Assembly: GCA_034211115.1 (NCBI GenBank)
Contig: JAXHTH010000138.1
Coordinates: 1 to 62,238, forward strand
Direction: 5' to 3'
DNA from: JAXHTH01 sp034211115
Lineage (GTDB): Bacteria > Planctomycetota > Phycisphaerae > Phycisphaerales > SM1A02
Length of the DNA: 62,238 nucleotides
Shown: one piece after another, positions 18,369 through 27,198 of the stretch
How positions within the stretch are numbered: the stretch's first letter is position 1
How the letters are laid out: each line of letters opens with the position of its first letter
Translations under genes and position numbers: made by a program
The notes under the pieces: generated by a model
Told to the model about the DNA's origin: nothing
Database searches by the model: none
The model's input: only the letters and a program-made list of their open reading frames with translations

Positions 18369-21014
18369 ATGTTTGAATACATGACGATGAAGGCAGTGAC
18401 CGGCGGCGCGCCCACGATCGCGGTCCGTGCCGTCAGTGCCCTCGCGGCGACGATGCTCGCCGCGATCGGCGCCCGCGGCGAGGAGGTCGTCCCCACCAAC
18501 GGCATGATCATCACCGAGGACACCACCTTCGTCTTGGGCTCCTACGAGCTGCCCGACGGCGTGTCCATCGGCGCCGACGGCATCACCCTCGACATGAACG
18601 GGGCCGAGCTCATCGGATCATTCGAGGAGGGCGACGAACCCGCCTGCGGCGTGACCTGCATCGGCCACGACGAGGTCGTCATCAAGAACGGCATCGTGCG
18701 CGGCTACTACTACGGCATGTGCATCAAGGACGGCTCAGGCCTCGAGATCCTCGACAACGAGCTCTCCCGCAACTGGGTCGATCCGGATTCGCAGGGCGCC
18801 TTCCCCCCCTGGCTGAACATCAACGCCGAACCCGACCTCGGCGACACCGTCAACCTCGGCGGGGGACTCTACGTCTTCAATGTCTCGGACATCACGATCA
18901 GCGGCAACACGCTCTGCGAGCAGGAGAACGGGATCGATCTCTATTACGTCACCGAATCACTCATCTCGAACAACAACGCCTCGCACAACACCGGCTGGGG
19001 CATTCATCTCCATGAAAGCACCCTCAACACGATCACCGGCAACACCTGCGACCACTGCATCCGGGCCAACCTCGGCGATTCGGCCGGCGTGCTGCTCGTG
19101 ATGAACAGCAACGGCAACCAGATCCAGGGCAACTCGTTCCGCTACGGCGGGGACGGGTTCTTCATCGGAAACGAGCACGGCTGCCCGAGCAACGACAACG
19201 TCGTCATCGGCAACGACGGATCCTTCGCCGGGGCCAACGCCTTCGAAGCCACCTTCTCCAGCGGGAACCAGTTCCTCGACAACATCGCCGAGGGCAGCAA
19301 CTACGGCTTCTGGCTCGGCTATTCCCACAGCGGCAACGAGATCATCGGCAACAGCATCCGCGCCAACAACGCCAACGGCGTCGAGATCGAGCACGGCCAG
19401 GACAACGTCATCCGCGGCAACCTCTTCGAGGGCAACGGGGGGAAGGCGATCGTCCTCCGCACCGACGGGCTCGTGCACTTCCCCCCCGACGAGTTCGAGT
19501 GTCTGAACCTCCCCAACCAGGAGGCCTCCGGCGGATACGTCATCGAGGACAACATCATCAAGCTGAACTTCGGCCTCGGCATCGAGCTCATCAACACCAC
19601 CGACAGCGTGATCGTCAACAACCTCATCGGCGGCAACGCGGGCGGAACCGCCTCCGCCACCGGTGAGAACAACGTCTGGTCCGTCGATCCCGTCGAGGGC
19701 GAGAACATCGTGGGCGGGCCGTACCTGGGCGGCAATTACTGGGACAATTACGAGGGCGAAGACCTCGACGAGGACGGCCTCGGTGATACCGGGCTGCCTT
19801 ACACCAACAACGGCGCCATCGAGCTGCCCGGCGATGAGCACCCCCTCATCGGTGATCCCGACATCGGCGAGATCGACAACCCCCGCTCGCTCTGCGCGCG
19901 ACATTGGATCGATCTCGGGCGCAACACACGCACGAACGGCGCGACCTTCAGCACGAGCAACGGCACGCACTTCGCCACGGATGGCGAGGAACTGTACCTG
20001 CTGGAAGGGGCCAACAGCACGCGGCTGAGCCGATTCGATCCCGACACGGAACGCTACGAACCGAAGGCGGACGTCCCGCAGTCGGTGTGGGACGGCGGGT
20101 GTTTTCAGTACGGCGACGGCTTCTATTACGCCACCGTCGGCGTCGCCTTCGATCAGAACAACGGCTCCGGGCGCGGCCCGTGGCTCTACGCCTGGGATCC
20201 GACCGCCGATCAATGGCAGACGCGCGCGGCCACGGCGATCGAGGGCGATCCGGTCGCCAACGAGGCCCTCGCCTACGACCCGGGAAACGAGCGCCTGTAC
20301 GCGACGATGGTGAGCGTGCTGACCACCGGCGATCCGACCCTCCTGCGCAAGCTGGCCATCTACGATCCGGCGATCGACGGATGGGTCGGCGCGACGAGCG
20401 ACAGCGGCGTCGATTTCGGCCCCGGCTCCGAGCTCGAGTATCTCGACGGGCGGATCTACGCCTGGCCCGGGTCGCACGGCGGAGGCGCGGTGAACGGGTC
20501 CGACTCGTATCTGCTCGTGTACGACATCGCGTCCGACACCTGGTCCGCCACGCCGACCCTTCAGGATTCGACCGTCATTCCCGGCTTTCGCAGCGGCGCG
20601 TTTGACATCTGGGGCGTCACCATCACGGCCGACCCCGACGGGCAGCGCCTCTTTGTCCAGGGCGGGGAGGGCAACCGGCAGATCTACATCTTCGACGTGC
20701 CGGCGCAGGGGTGGACCGTCGCGCCGACGGCGGTTTACGACGGCGGCTGGGGCGACGGGCTGGAGTATGTCAGCGCCGCAGAGCGGCTCTACCAGATCGA
20801 CGGCCGCAACGCGCTGGGGACGCCGCAGGGCACGGCGATGTTCCTCCCCTCCGGCGGCGACATTGACGGAGACGGCGCGGTCAACACCCCCGATCTGCTC
20901 GACCTGCTCGGCGCGTGGGGGCCCTGCGACGATCCCTGCTGCCCGGCCGACCTCGATGAGAACGGAGAGGTCGGCACGGCGGATCTCCTCATCCTGCTGG
21001 GGAACTGGGGGTGA
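18369..21014 (+). CDS. Secreted beta-helix (NosD-like) plus kelch-like propeller protein with dockerin tag
   Basis: An 881-residue protein with an N-terminal signal peptide (hydrophobic stretch AVSALAATMLAAIGARG). Residues about 45-500 are NosD/CASH-type parallel beta-helix rungs rich in G-N-x-I/L turns (DITISGNTLCEQENGIDLYY, NTITGNTCDHC, NEIIGNSIRANNANGVEIEH, DSVIVNNLIGGNAGG). Residues about 505-830 form kelch-like propeller blades (WLYAWDPTADQWQTRA, LLVYDIASDTWSATPTLQDS, IYIFDVPAQGWTVAPTAVYD). A dockerin pair ends the protein (DIDGDGAVNTPDLLDLLGAW, linker PCDDPCC, DLDENGEVGTADLLILLGNW). No catalytic residues can be assigned; binding or scaffolding at the cell surface is likely. The start is the ATG at 18369; the frame is open far upstream only as a shadow of the sulfotransferase. 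Confidence 0.75.
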   Translation: MFEYMTMKAVTGGAPTIAVRAVSALAATMLAAIGARGEEVVPTNGMIITEDTTFVLGSYELPDGVSIGADGITLDMNGAELIGSFEEGDEPACGVTCIGHDEVVIKNGIVRGYYYGMCIKDGSGLEILDNELSRNWVDPDSQGAFPPWLNINAEPDLGDTVNLGGGLYVFNVSDITISGNTLCEQENGIDLYYVTESLISNNNASHNTGWGIHLHESTLNTITGNTCDHCIRANLGDSAGVLLVMNSNGNQIQGNSFRYGGDGFFIGNEHGCPSNDNVVIGNDGSFAGANAFEATFSSGNQFLDNIAEGSNYGFWLGYSHSGNEIIGNSIRANNANGVEIEHGQDNVIRGNLFEGNGGKAIVLRTDGLVHFPPDEFECLNLPNQEASGGYVIEDNIIKLNFGLGIELINTTDSVIVNNLIGGNAGGTASATGENNVWSVDPVEGENIVGGPYLGGNYWDNYEGEDLDEDGLGDTGLPYTNNGAIELPGDEHPLIGDPDIGEIDNPRSLCARHWIDLGRNTRTNGATFSTSNGTHFATDGEELYLLEGANSTRLSRFDPDTERYEPKADVPQSVWDGGCFQYGDGFYYATVGVAFDQNNGSGRGPWLYAWDPTADQWQTRAATAIEGDPVANEALAYDPGNERLYATMVSVLTTGDPTLLRKLAIYDPAIDGWVGATSDSGVDFGPGSELEYLDGRIYAWPGSHGGGAVNGSDSYLLVYDIASDTWSATPTLQDSTVIPGFRSGAFDIWGVTITADPDGQRLFVQGGEGNRQIYIFDVPAQGWTVAPTAVYDGGWGDGLEYVSAAERLYQIDGRNALGTPQGTAMFLPSGGDIDGDGAVNTPDLLDLLGAWGPCDDPCCPADLDENGEVGTADLLILLGNWG

Positions 21015-21243
21015 GGGAGGCCCGGGGTCCGGGGCCTGCCACCAGAGACACGCAAACTGAGATTGGAGGGCCTCGCCTCGGGTCTCCCGTCACGGGGATT
21101 CCTTCGCGCCCGTCGCGCATTTGGCCGCCCTTCGCCCCCGCGGAATCTGATCGGTTTCGCCTTGACCGCGGCCGGCAATGTGAGAGACTACCAACGAGGG
21201 ATCGGAATCCGGCCGATCGGCTGAAGAGAAGAGAGGGTGGATC

Positions 21244-23007
21244 ATGCGACTTCTGATCATCGGTCTCGGCGCTGCGCTGACGGTTGCCGCTCAGGGCGGG
21301 ACGATCCTGTACGTCGACGACGATGCCCCGCCGGGCGGCGACGGCGCGGGCTGGGACACGGCCTATCGCTTCCTTCAGGATGCGCTGGCCGACGCCTCCG
21401 GCGAGATCGAGACGATCCGCGTCGCGCAGGGGATCTATAGACCTGATCGCGATGAAGCGAATCCCGACGGGACCGGCGAGCGCGACACGATGTTCGAACT
21501 CATCAACGGCGTGTCGATCATGGGCGGCCATGCGGGTCTCGGCGCCGACGATCCCGATGCGCGCGACATCGTGCTCTACGAGACGATCCTCACCGGCGAC
21601 CTCGCCGGGGACGATGCGCCCGGCTTCGTCAACATCGCCGAGAACAGCCTCCATGTCATCTCCGGCGCGGGGCGCGATGCGACCGCGATCCTCGACGGCT
21701 TCACCATCACCGGCGGCAACGCCGACGACACCGGCGCCGACTGCGGCGGGGGCATGTACAATGAGGGCGGCAGCCCGACCGTCATCGACTGCACCTTCAC
21801 CGCCAACGCCGCCGACGCCGGCGGGGGAATGTGCAATATCAACAACAGCAGCCCGAACCTCACCGGTTGCGCGTTCGTCGGCAACCGGGCCGTCTTCACC
21901 GGCGGCGGCATGTACAACAGCTTCGGCAGCGACCCCGCGCTCACCGATTGCGCCTTCACAGCCAACACGAGCGACAATGCGGGCGGGGGGATGTACAGCA
22001 CCTCCTTCTGCGAGCCGACGCTCATCGGCTGCACGTTCGCCGACAACGAAGCCGCCTCCTTCGGCGGGGGGATCGACACCGCCATCAACTGCCATCCCTT
22101 CCTCGTCGATTGTCGGTTCACCGGGAACGTCGCGTCGTCGTGCGGCGGCGCGATGGTCAACGACGAGACCGAGGCGACGGTCATCAACTGCACGTTCGCC
22201 GACAACGAATCCTCCTGCGGCGGCGGCGCCTACAACAGCAGCGCGGAAGTGACGTTCGCGAACAGCGTCTTTCTCGGCAACGCCGCGGAGCGCGGCGGGG
22301 CGATGAGCAATCTTTTCGCCGCCCCCCATGTCGTCAACGGCACCTTCAGCCTCAACACCGCCTCCGAGGCCGGCGGCGCGCTTCATAACGAAGCCGACAG
22401 CAACGCCGCCCTCGCCAACTGCATTCTCTGGGACAACAGCGCTCCGACGGCGGCGGAGATCGCCAACGTCGCCGACAGCATGCCGCGCATCGCCTACTGC
22501 GACATCGAGTCGTCCGGCGGCAGCGGCGGAGGCTGGGACACCGGGCTGGGGATCGACGCGGGCGGCAACCTCGATGCCGATCCGCTCTTCGCCGATCCGC
22601 CGGGCGGTGATTTCGGCCTTTCGCCGTCGTCGCCCGCCATCGACGCCGGCCTCAACAACGCGGTCCCCGCCGATACGCTCGATCTGGATGCGGATGGCGA
22701 GACGGGCGAGCGTCTTCCCCTCGATCGCGCCGGCGCCGCCCGCTTCGCCGATGCTTCCGAAACGCCCGATTCCGGCTGCGGCCTGCCCGTCATCGTCGAC
22801 ATGGGCGCCTACGAATTCCCCGACGAGGCGGCCGGGGACGTGAAGATCGGCGACGTGGACGGCAACGGCGTGGTGGACGTCGTCGACCTGCTCCTCCTGC
22901 TCGGCGACTGGGGCCCCTGCGAAACCGACTGCTGCCTCACCGATCTCGACGCCTCCGGGACCATCGACACCGCCGATCTTCAGCGCCTGCTGGGGAACTG
23001 GGGGTGA
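21244..23007 (+). CDS. Secreted PMP-like beta-helix protein with dockerin tag
   Basis: A 587-residue protein with a short signal peptide (MRLLIIGLGAALTVAAQGG). It then has the YVDDDAPPGGDGAGWDTAYR opening common to choice-of-anchor Q beta-helix proteins. Many repeats of the chlamydial PMP type follow: GGGMYN or GGGMCN alternating with CTFTANAADAGG, CAFVGNRA, CTFADNEA. After DFGLSPSSPAIDAG comes the dockerin pair (DVDGNGVVDVVDLLLLLGDW, linker PCETDCC, DLDASGTIDTADLQRLLGNW). It is probably a cell-surface fibre or adhesin. AGAGAGGGTGG precedes the ATG. Confidence 0.8.
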   Translation: MRLLIIGLGAALTVAAQGGTILYVDDDAPPGGDGAGWDTAYRFLQDALADASGEIETIRVAQGIYRPDRDEANPDGTGERDTMFELINGVSIMGGHAGLGADDPDARDIVLYETILTGDLAGDDAPGFVNIAENSLHVISGAGRDATAILDGFTITGGNADDTGADCGGGMYNEGGSPTVIDCTFTANAADAGGGMCNINNSSPNLTGCAFVGNRAVFTGGGMYNSFGSDPALTDCAFTANTSDNAGGGMYSTSFCEPTLIGCTFADNEAASFGGGIDTAINCHPFLVDCRFTGNVASSCGGAMVNDETEATVINCTFADNESSCGGGAYNSSAEVTFANSVFLGNAAERGGAMSNLFAAPHVVNGTFSLNTASEAGGALHNEADSNAALANCILWDNSAPTAAEIANVADSMPRIAYCDIESSGGSGGGWDTGLGIDAGGNLDADPLFADPPGGDFGLSPSSPAIDAGLNNAVPADTLDLDADGETGERLPLDRAGAARFADASETPDSGCGLPVIVDMGAYEFPDEAAGDVKIGDVDGNGVVDVVDLLLLLGDWGPCETDCCLTDLDASGTIDTADLQRLLGNWG

Positions 23008-23098
23008 GAGGAGTCGGGAGACTTGAGTCGTGAGACTTGAGTCGTGAGTCGTGAGTCTTGAGTTTCGGGCAAAGCCCCGGGACCCCTGTCCCGGGGGA
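23008..23098. repeat. GTGAGTC tandem array followed by CCCCGGGAC palindrome, copy 4
   Basis: Directly after the stop codon is a tandem array of GAGTCGTGAGACTT-like words (23011-23062, at least four units). GGGCAAAG then leads into the palindrome CCCCGGGAC (23075-23083), loop CCCT, GTCCCGGGG (23088-23096). gyrB converges from the other side, so the hairpin lies between two convergent genes. Confidence 0.7.
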
Positions 23099-23145
23099 CA
23101 TCCGCGCGGTGCAACGATCGCCGCGGCGCGTCTCGTCATCCTCGC

Positions 23146-25725
23146 TCAGACGTCGAGGTTCTTCACCTCCAGGGCGTGATCCTCGATGTAGGTGCGCCGG
23201 CTTTCGACGTCCTCGCCCATGAGGGTCGAGAAGAGCTGATCGGCGTTGGATGCGGTGTCCCAGTTGACGCGGAGCAGCGAGCGCTTCTCCGGGTCCATCG
23301 TCGTCTCCCACAGCTCGTCGGGGTTCATCTCGCCCAGGCCCTTGAAGCGCTTCATCTCGATGCCGCGCCGGCCGACGTTGTGCAGCGAGGCGAGGATGGA
23401 GGGGATGTTGGGCACCTCGACGATGCTCTCCTTCTCGGTGCCGCCGTCCACGAGCCAGGCGAACCGGGTGGGCAGCTTCTCGCCCGTCACCGATTCCTCC
23501 TGCACCAGGCCGTAGTCGTCGATGTCGATGCCGAACTCGGCGAGGCGCTGGATGAGGCGATCCAGCTCGCGGTTCTCGTGCAGCTCGCGCAGGGTGGCGA
23601 GCTTGGTGCGATCGCCCTCGGCCTGCTGCCCCCCGCCGCCTTCGGCCCCGAGATCATCGAGGATGAGGCCCGAGGACTGAAGCATCTCCAGCGCCTGCGC
23701 CTCCGACCAGCACAACTGCTCGCCCTCGGGCCAGAGCAGGCGATGGGTGGGCAGCCGGCGCTGCTGGTCCGGGTCCTGATCGCGGGCCTCGAGGAGGACG
23801 GTGAACGGCGTGCCGCGCCGCTCGGCCACCGCGACCAGCTCGCCCAGGCGCGTGAGCAGTTGCACGAGCTTCTGCAGCGGCTGGCCCTCGAGGCGCCGCC
23901 GCTCGGCGCCCTCCTCGTCGCGGATGAGCAGCACCGTGCGATTCAGCGCCAGCGAGGTGAGCACGCCCGCCATCGCCCGCTCGTTGAGCACGTACTGCGA
24001 CCTGCCGTTGTGCGTGATCTGGTACAGCGGCGGCTGGGCGAGATACACCCGGCCCCGCCGGATCAGCTCCTGCATCTGGCGGAAGAAGAACGTCAGCAGC
24101 AGGGTGCGGATGTGCGAGCCGTCCACGTCCGCATCGGTCATGATGATGATGCGTCCGTAACGGAGCCTGGAGATGTCGAAATCGTCGCTGATGCCGCACT
24201 GGAGGGCCTGGATGAGCGTGCGGATCTCCTCGAATCCCAGCACGCGATCGAGGCGGGCCTTCTCGACGTTGAGGATCTTCCCGCGCAGGGGGAGGATGGC
24301 CTGGGTGTCGTGATCGCGGCCGCCCTTGGCCGATCCGCCGGCCGAATCGCCCTCGACGATGAACAGCTCGCTGCGCTCGACGTCGTTGGTGGCGCAGTCG
24401 GCGAGCTTCTGGGGCATGCCGCCGGAGTCGAGGGCGCCCTTGCGCTTGATGAGCTCGCGCGCCTTTCGCGCCGCCTCGCGGGCCTGGGCGGCAAGAACCG
24501 CCTTCATGCAGATGTTCTTCGCCTCGCTGGGGTTCTCCTCCAGCCACGATCCGAGCTGCTGGCTGATGGCGCCGCTGATGAACGTCTCCGCCTCCGGGTT
24601 GAGCAGCTTCTCCTTCGTCTGGTTGTTGAACTGCGGCTCGGGCAGCTTGATCGAGACGATCGCGGTGAGGCCCTCGCGGAGATCGTCGCCGCTCGGGGCG
24701 AGATCCTTCAGCAGGTTCATTCGCCGCGCGTAGTTGTTGATCGTTCGGGTGAGGGAGGTCTTGAAGCCGGAGACGTGCGTCCCGCCGTCCGGGTTGATGA
24801 TGTTGTTGCCGAACGCGAGCAGCAGCTCGTTGGGGGCGTCGGTGTACTGGAGGGCGATATCGCAGGAGATGCCGGTTTCCTCGTCCTCGGCGGCGACGCG
24901 GATGGCGGGGCTGACCGCCGTCTTCGCCCGGTTCAGGTGCTTCACGTAGCCCAGCAGGCCGTCCTCGAAGTGGAACCGATCCTCGCGCCGCTTGCCCTCC
25001 GCATCGACGCGCTCATCGATGAGGCGGATCGTCACGCCCGGGTTGAGATAGGCCAGCTCGCGCATGCGATGCTGAAGCGTCTCGTATCGGAAGTCCGTGT
25101 CGGGGAAGATCTCATCGTCGGGCAGAAAGCTGATGCGGGTGCCCGTCTTGGTCGGATTGTCGTCGGTGGCGTCGGCGCGCTGGGCGATCTCGCGCAGGGG
25201 GGTGGCGATCTCACCCCGCGCGAAGGTGATGAGATAGACCTTCCCGCCCTTGACGACCTCGACCTCCGTCCAGGCGGAGAGGGCGTTGACGCACTTGACG
25301 CCGACCCCGTGCAGCCCGCCCGCGACCTTGTAGACGTTGTCATCGAACTTCCCGCCCGCGTGGAGCTCGGACATGATGACCTCGACGGCGGGCCGGCCGT
25401 CGATCGCCGCGTTCTCGTGCGTCATCGGGTCGACGGGCATCCCCCGGCCGTCGTCGATGACCGTGCACGAGCCGTCCACGCCGAGGCGGACGGTGACGGT
25501 GGTCGCGTAGCCGGCCATGACCTCGTCGATGGAGTTGTCCACGCACTCGTAGACGAGGTGGTGGAGGGCGGCGACGGTCACCCCGCCCACGTACATCCCC
25601 GGCCGCTTGCGGATCGCCTCCAGCCCCTCCAGCACCTGGATGGACTTGGAGGTGTACAGGTCGTCATCCGCGGCGGGGAACCCGTTGGGAGCGGCCGCGT
25701 CGGGGGTCTCGGGTGGCTGTGTCAT
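23146..25725 (-). CDS. gyrB: DNA gyrase subunit B
   Basis: An 859-residue GyrB. The N-terminal GHKL ATPase starts with IQVLEGLEAIRKRPGMYVGG and has VDNSIDEVMAGYAT (N-box) and DDGRGMPVD. A transducer domain follows, then Toprim (FIVEGDSAGGSAKGGRDHDT, IIIMTDADVDGSHIRTLLLT). The C-terminal part holds an insertion of about 170 residues before the closing MKRFKGLGEMNPDELWETTM, as in Gram-negative-type GyrB. The ATG at 25725 is preferred: a longer TTG frame would begin inside the -10 promoter box. No gyrA is in the window. The presence of topoisomerase VI genes nearby is noted separately. Confidence 0.93.
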   Translation of the reverse strand: MTQPPETPDAAAPNGFPAADDDLYTSKSIQVLEGLEAIRKRPGMYVGGVTVAALHHLVYECVDNSIDEVMAGYATTVTVRLGVDGSCTVIDDGRGMPVDPMTHENAAIDGRPAVEVIMSELHAGGKFDDNVYKVAGGLHGVGVKCVNALSAWTEVEVVKGGKVYLITFARGEIATPLREIAQRADATDDNPTKTGTRISFLPDDEIFPDTDFRYETLQHRMRELAYLNPGVTIRLIDERVDAEGKRREDRFHFEDGLLGYVKHLNRAKTAVSPAIRVAAEDEETGISCDIALQYTDAPNELLLAFGNNIINPDGGTHVSGFKTSLTRTINNYARRMNLLKDLAPSGDDLREGLTAIVSIKLPEPQFNNQTKEKLLNPEAETFISGAISQQLGSWLEENPSEAKNICMKAVLAAQAREAARKARELIKRKGALDSGGMPQKLADCATNDVERSELFIVEGDSAGGSAKGGRDHDTQAILPLRGKILNVEKARLDRVLGFEEIRTLIQALQCGISDDFDISRLRYGRIIIMTDADVDGSHIRTLLLTFFFRQMQELIRRGRVYLAQPPLYQITHNGRSQYVLNERAMAGVLTSLALNRTVLLIRDEEGAERRRLEGQPLQKLVQLLTRLGELVAVAERRGTPFTVLLEARDQDPDQQRRLPTHRLLWPEGEQLCWSEAQALEMLQSSGLILDDLGAEGGGGQQAEGDRTKLATLRELHENRELDRLIQRLAEFGIDIDDYGLVQEESVTGEKLPTRFAWLVDGGTEKESIVEVPNIPSILASLHNVGRRGIEMKRFKGLGEMNPDELWETTMDPEKRSLLRVNWDTASNADQLFSTLMGEDVESRRTYIEDHALEVKNLDV

Positions 25726-25769
25726 GAGGAGATTCGGGCGTGTGAAAAAAGGGGAAATCGGACCGGTCA

Positions 25770-25775
25770 ATTATA
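25770..25775 (-). promoter_or_regulatory. Probable -10 box of gyrB
   Basis: A perfect TATAAT on the minus strand lies about 45 bp upstream of the gyrB ATG. No good -35 hexamer is visible 16-18 bp further upstream, so this is only a partial sigma-70 match. Confidence 0.45.
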
Positions 25776-25850
25776 GCTCTGAGGGGGCAGAGACGGCGGG
25801 TTGGAGGGGTCGGGCGGACGCCGGGCGCATGCTACGCGGCAAGCCGCCGG

Positions 25851-25902
25851 GGTGGCATGCTTCGTCCCGAAGGGCCGGGTGGCATGCTTCGTCCCGAAGG
25901 GC
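25851..25902. repeat. Two direct copies of a 25-bp unit
   Basis: GGTGGCATGCTTCGTCCCGA plus AGGGC occurs at 25851-25875 and again, identical, at 25878-25902. The sequence after the second copy (GAAGCATG) is the reverse complement of the CATGCTTC inside the unit, giving a small hairpin. It is of REP-like character. Confidence 0.75.
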
Positions 25903-26232
25903 GAAGCATGGTTGCGTGCCGGAAGCGACATCGCACGCTTCACCGCTGCGCGGATGAGGTGTGGTGCCAGGCCAACTTGCGCCGGCGAACGATGGCGGGC
26001 GAATGGCGCCGTTGTTGTGACGTCGGTCTTGTGAGGCTGCGGGCACGTGCCACGCGGCAAGCCGCGGTGGGGATCAGAACACGTGTTTGGCTGTTCCTCG
26101 GCGTTCTCTGTCTTCTCTGTCGTGAATCCGTCCCGCCGGGATCGACGACACCGCGGCCGATCAGCAGGCCGAGCGCGAGGGGATAGAATGCCCCCTCACG
26201 CGAGGGGAAGCGCAGGGCGGAGCGGTTGACTC

Positions 26233-27129
26233 GTGAACGTCATCTGGTGGATTCTCCTGGGACTTCTCATCGGCCTCATCGGCATGCTGCCGATCGTGCG
26301 GCTGCTCCTGCGGCGGGCGGAGTACCGCGCCCGGCAGGCGGAGCGGCGCGCCCGGCAGGCCGAACGGCTGGCCGAGCTGGGCGCGATGACCGGCGGGCTC
26401 GCCCACGAGATAAAAAACCCCCTCTCCACCATCGGCCTCAACGCCCAGCTCCTGGGCGAGGACCTCGCCGACGCGGACCTGCCTGACGATGAGCGACAGC
26501 GGCTCAAACGTCGCCTCGATGCCCTCACCCGCGAGGTCGAGCGGCTGCGCGGCATCCTCACCGACTTCCTCCAGTTCGCCGGCCGGATGAAGCTCGATCC
26601 CCGGCCGCACGATCTCGTCCGGCTCGTGGACGAGCTGAGCGATTTCTTCCATCCCCAGTGCGATCAGGCCGGGATCATGCTCCGCACGCAGCTTCCGGCC
26701 GAGCCGGTCATGGCGGAGGTCGATGAGGCGGTACTGAAACAGGCGATCCTGAACCTGATGATCAATGCGGTGCAGGCGATGAAGCCCCCGGAAGGTGGGG
26801 AGGGGGGAGAACATCGGCGCTGCGGGGACCTGATGCTGCGGCTGGAGCGCGGCCGGGACGAGGTCCGCCTGCACGTCATCGACACCGGGCCGGGCATCGA
26901 GCCGGGGAAGCTCGAGGAGATCTTCCATCCCTACGTCTCTCACAAGACGGGCGGAACGGGGCTGGGGCTGCCCACGGCGAGGCGGATCGTCGAGGAGCAC
27001 GGCGGCCGGCTGGACGCCCATTCCGAGCCCGGCCGCGGCAGTGACTTCGTCGTCCACCTCCCCCTCGCCCCCGACCCCCGGCCCCCGGAAGGGGAGGCGG
27101 ATTCTGCGGGGGCCTCGCCGGGCGCGTGA
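26233..27129 (+). CDS. Histidine kinase without a sensor domain
   Basis: A 298-residue kinase. One transmembrane helix (residues 4-26, WWILLGLLIGLIGMLPIVRL) is followed by a basic coiled coil and then the dimerisation/phosphoacceptor domain with His58 in GGLAHEIKNPLS. The HATPase_c domain has N-box NLMINAVQAMK, G1 DTGPGIEPG, an F box around IFHPYVSHK and G2 TGLGLPTARRIVEEHGG. It is NtrB/AtoS-like but has no PAS or periplasmic sensing region, so its signal must come through the membrane helix or a partner. It is transcribed towards an ANTAR response regulator, its likely partner by proximity only. The GTG start at 26233 is the best available. Confidence 0.88.
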   Translation: MNVIWWILLGLLIGLIGMLPIVRLLLRRAEYRARQAERRARQAERLAELGAMTGGLAHEIKNPLSTIGLNAQLLGEDLADADLPDDERQRLKRRLDALTREVERLRGILTDFLQFAGRMKLDPRPHDLVRLVDELSDFFHPQCDQAGIMLRTQLPAEPVMAEVDEAVLKQAILNLMINAVQAMKPPEGGEGGEHRRCGDLMLRLERGRDEVRLHVIDTGPGIEPGKLEEIFHPYVSHKTGGTGLGLPTARRIVEEHGGRLDAHSEPGRGSDFVVHLPLAPDPRPPEGEADSAGASPGA

Positions 27130-27136
27130 AACAGAA

Positions 27137-27160
27137 AACGCCCCGCCGAGGCGGCGGGGC
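27137..27160 (-). terminator. Terminator between the convergent kinase and response-regulator genes
   Basis: A 9-bp stem, GCCCCGCCG (27140-27148) with CGGCGGGGC (27152-27160) and a 3-nt loop, is followed on the minus strand by GTTTTCTGTTTC. It mainly serves the response-regulator transcript and partly overlaps the 3' end of the kinase transcript. Confidence 0.7.
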
Positions 27161-27198
27161 GGATCCTTCTCTCGGCCGCTCCTCCCGCGCCGAGCCAA

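Larger units (their letters stand above)
25726..26232. other. Divergent region between gyrB and the histidine kinase, with repeats
   Basis: This 507-bp region contains the gyrB promoter, a tandem repeat at 25851-25902 and a small hairpin, CCACGCGGC-AA-GCCGCGGTGG (26050-26070). The word ACGCGGCAAGCCGC also occurs at 25834-25847. No gene or RNA was recognised in it. Confidence 0.55.

Noticed and set aside
20989..23139. Minus-strand open frame of about 716 codons opposite the beta-helix gene
   Set aside because: The repeats of the real gene create the open antisense frame; the product has periodic low-complexity sequence and no motif.
23176..25776. Plus-strand open frame of about 866 codons opposite gyrB
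   Set aside because: gyrB on the other strand is unmistakable, and the antisense product has no recognisable domain.
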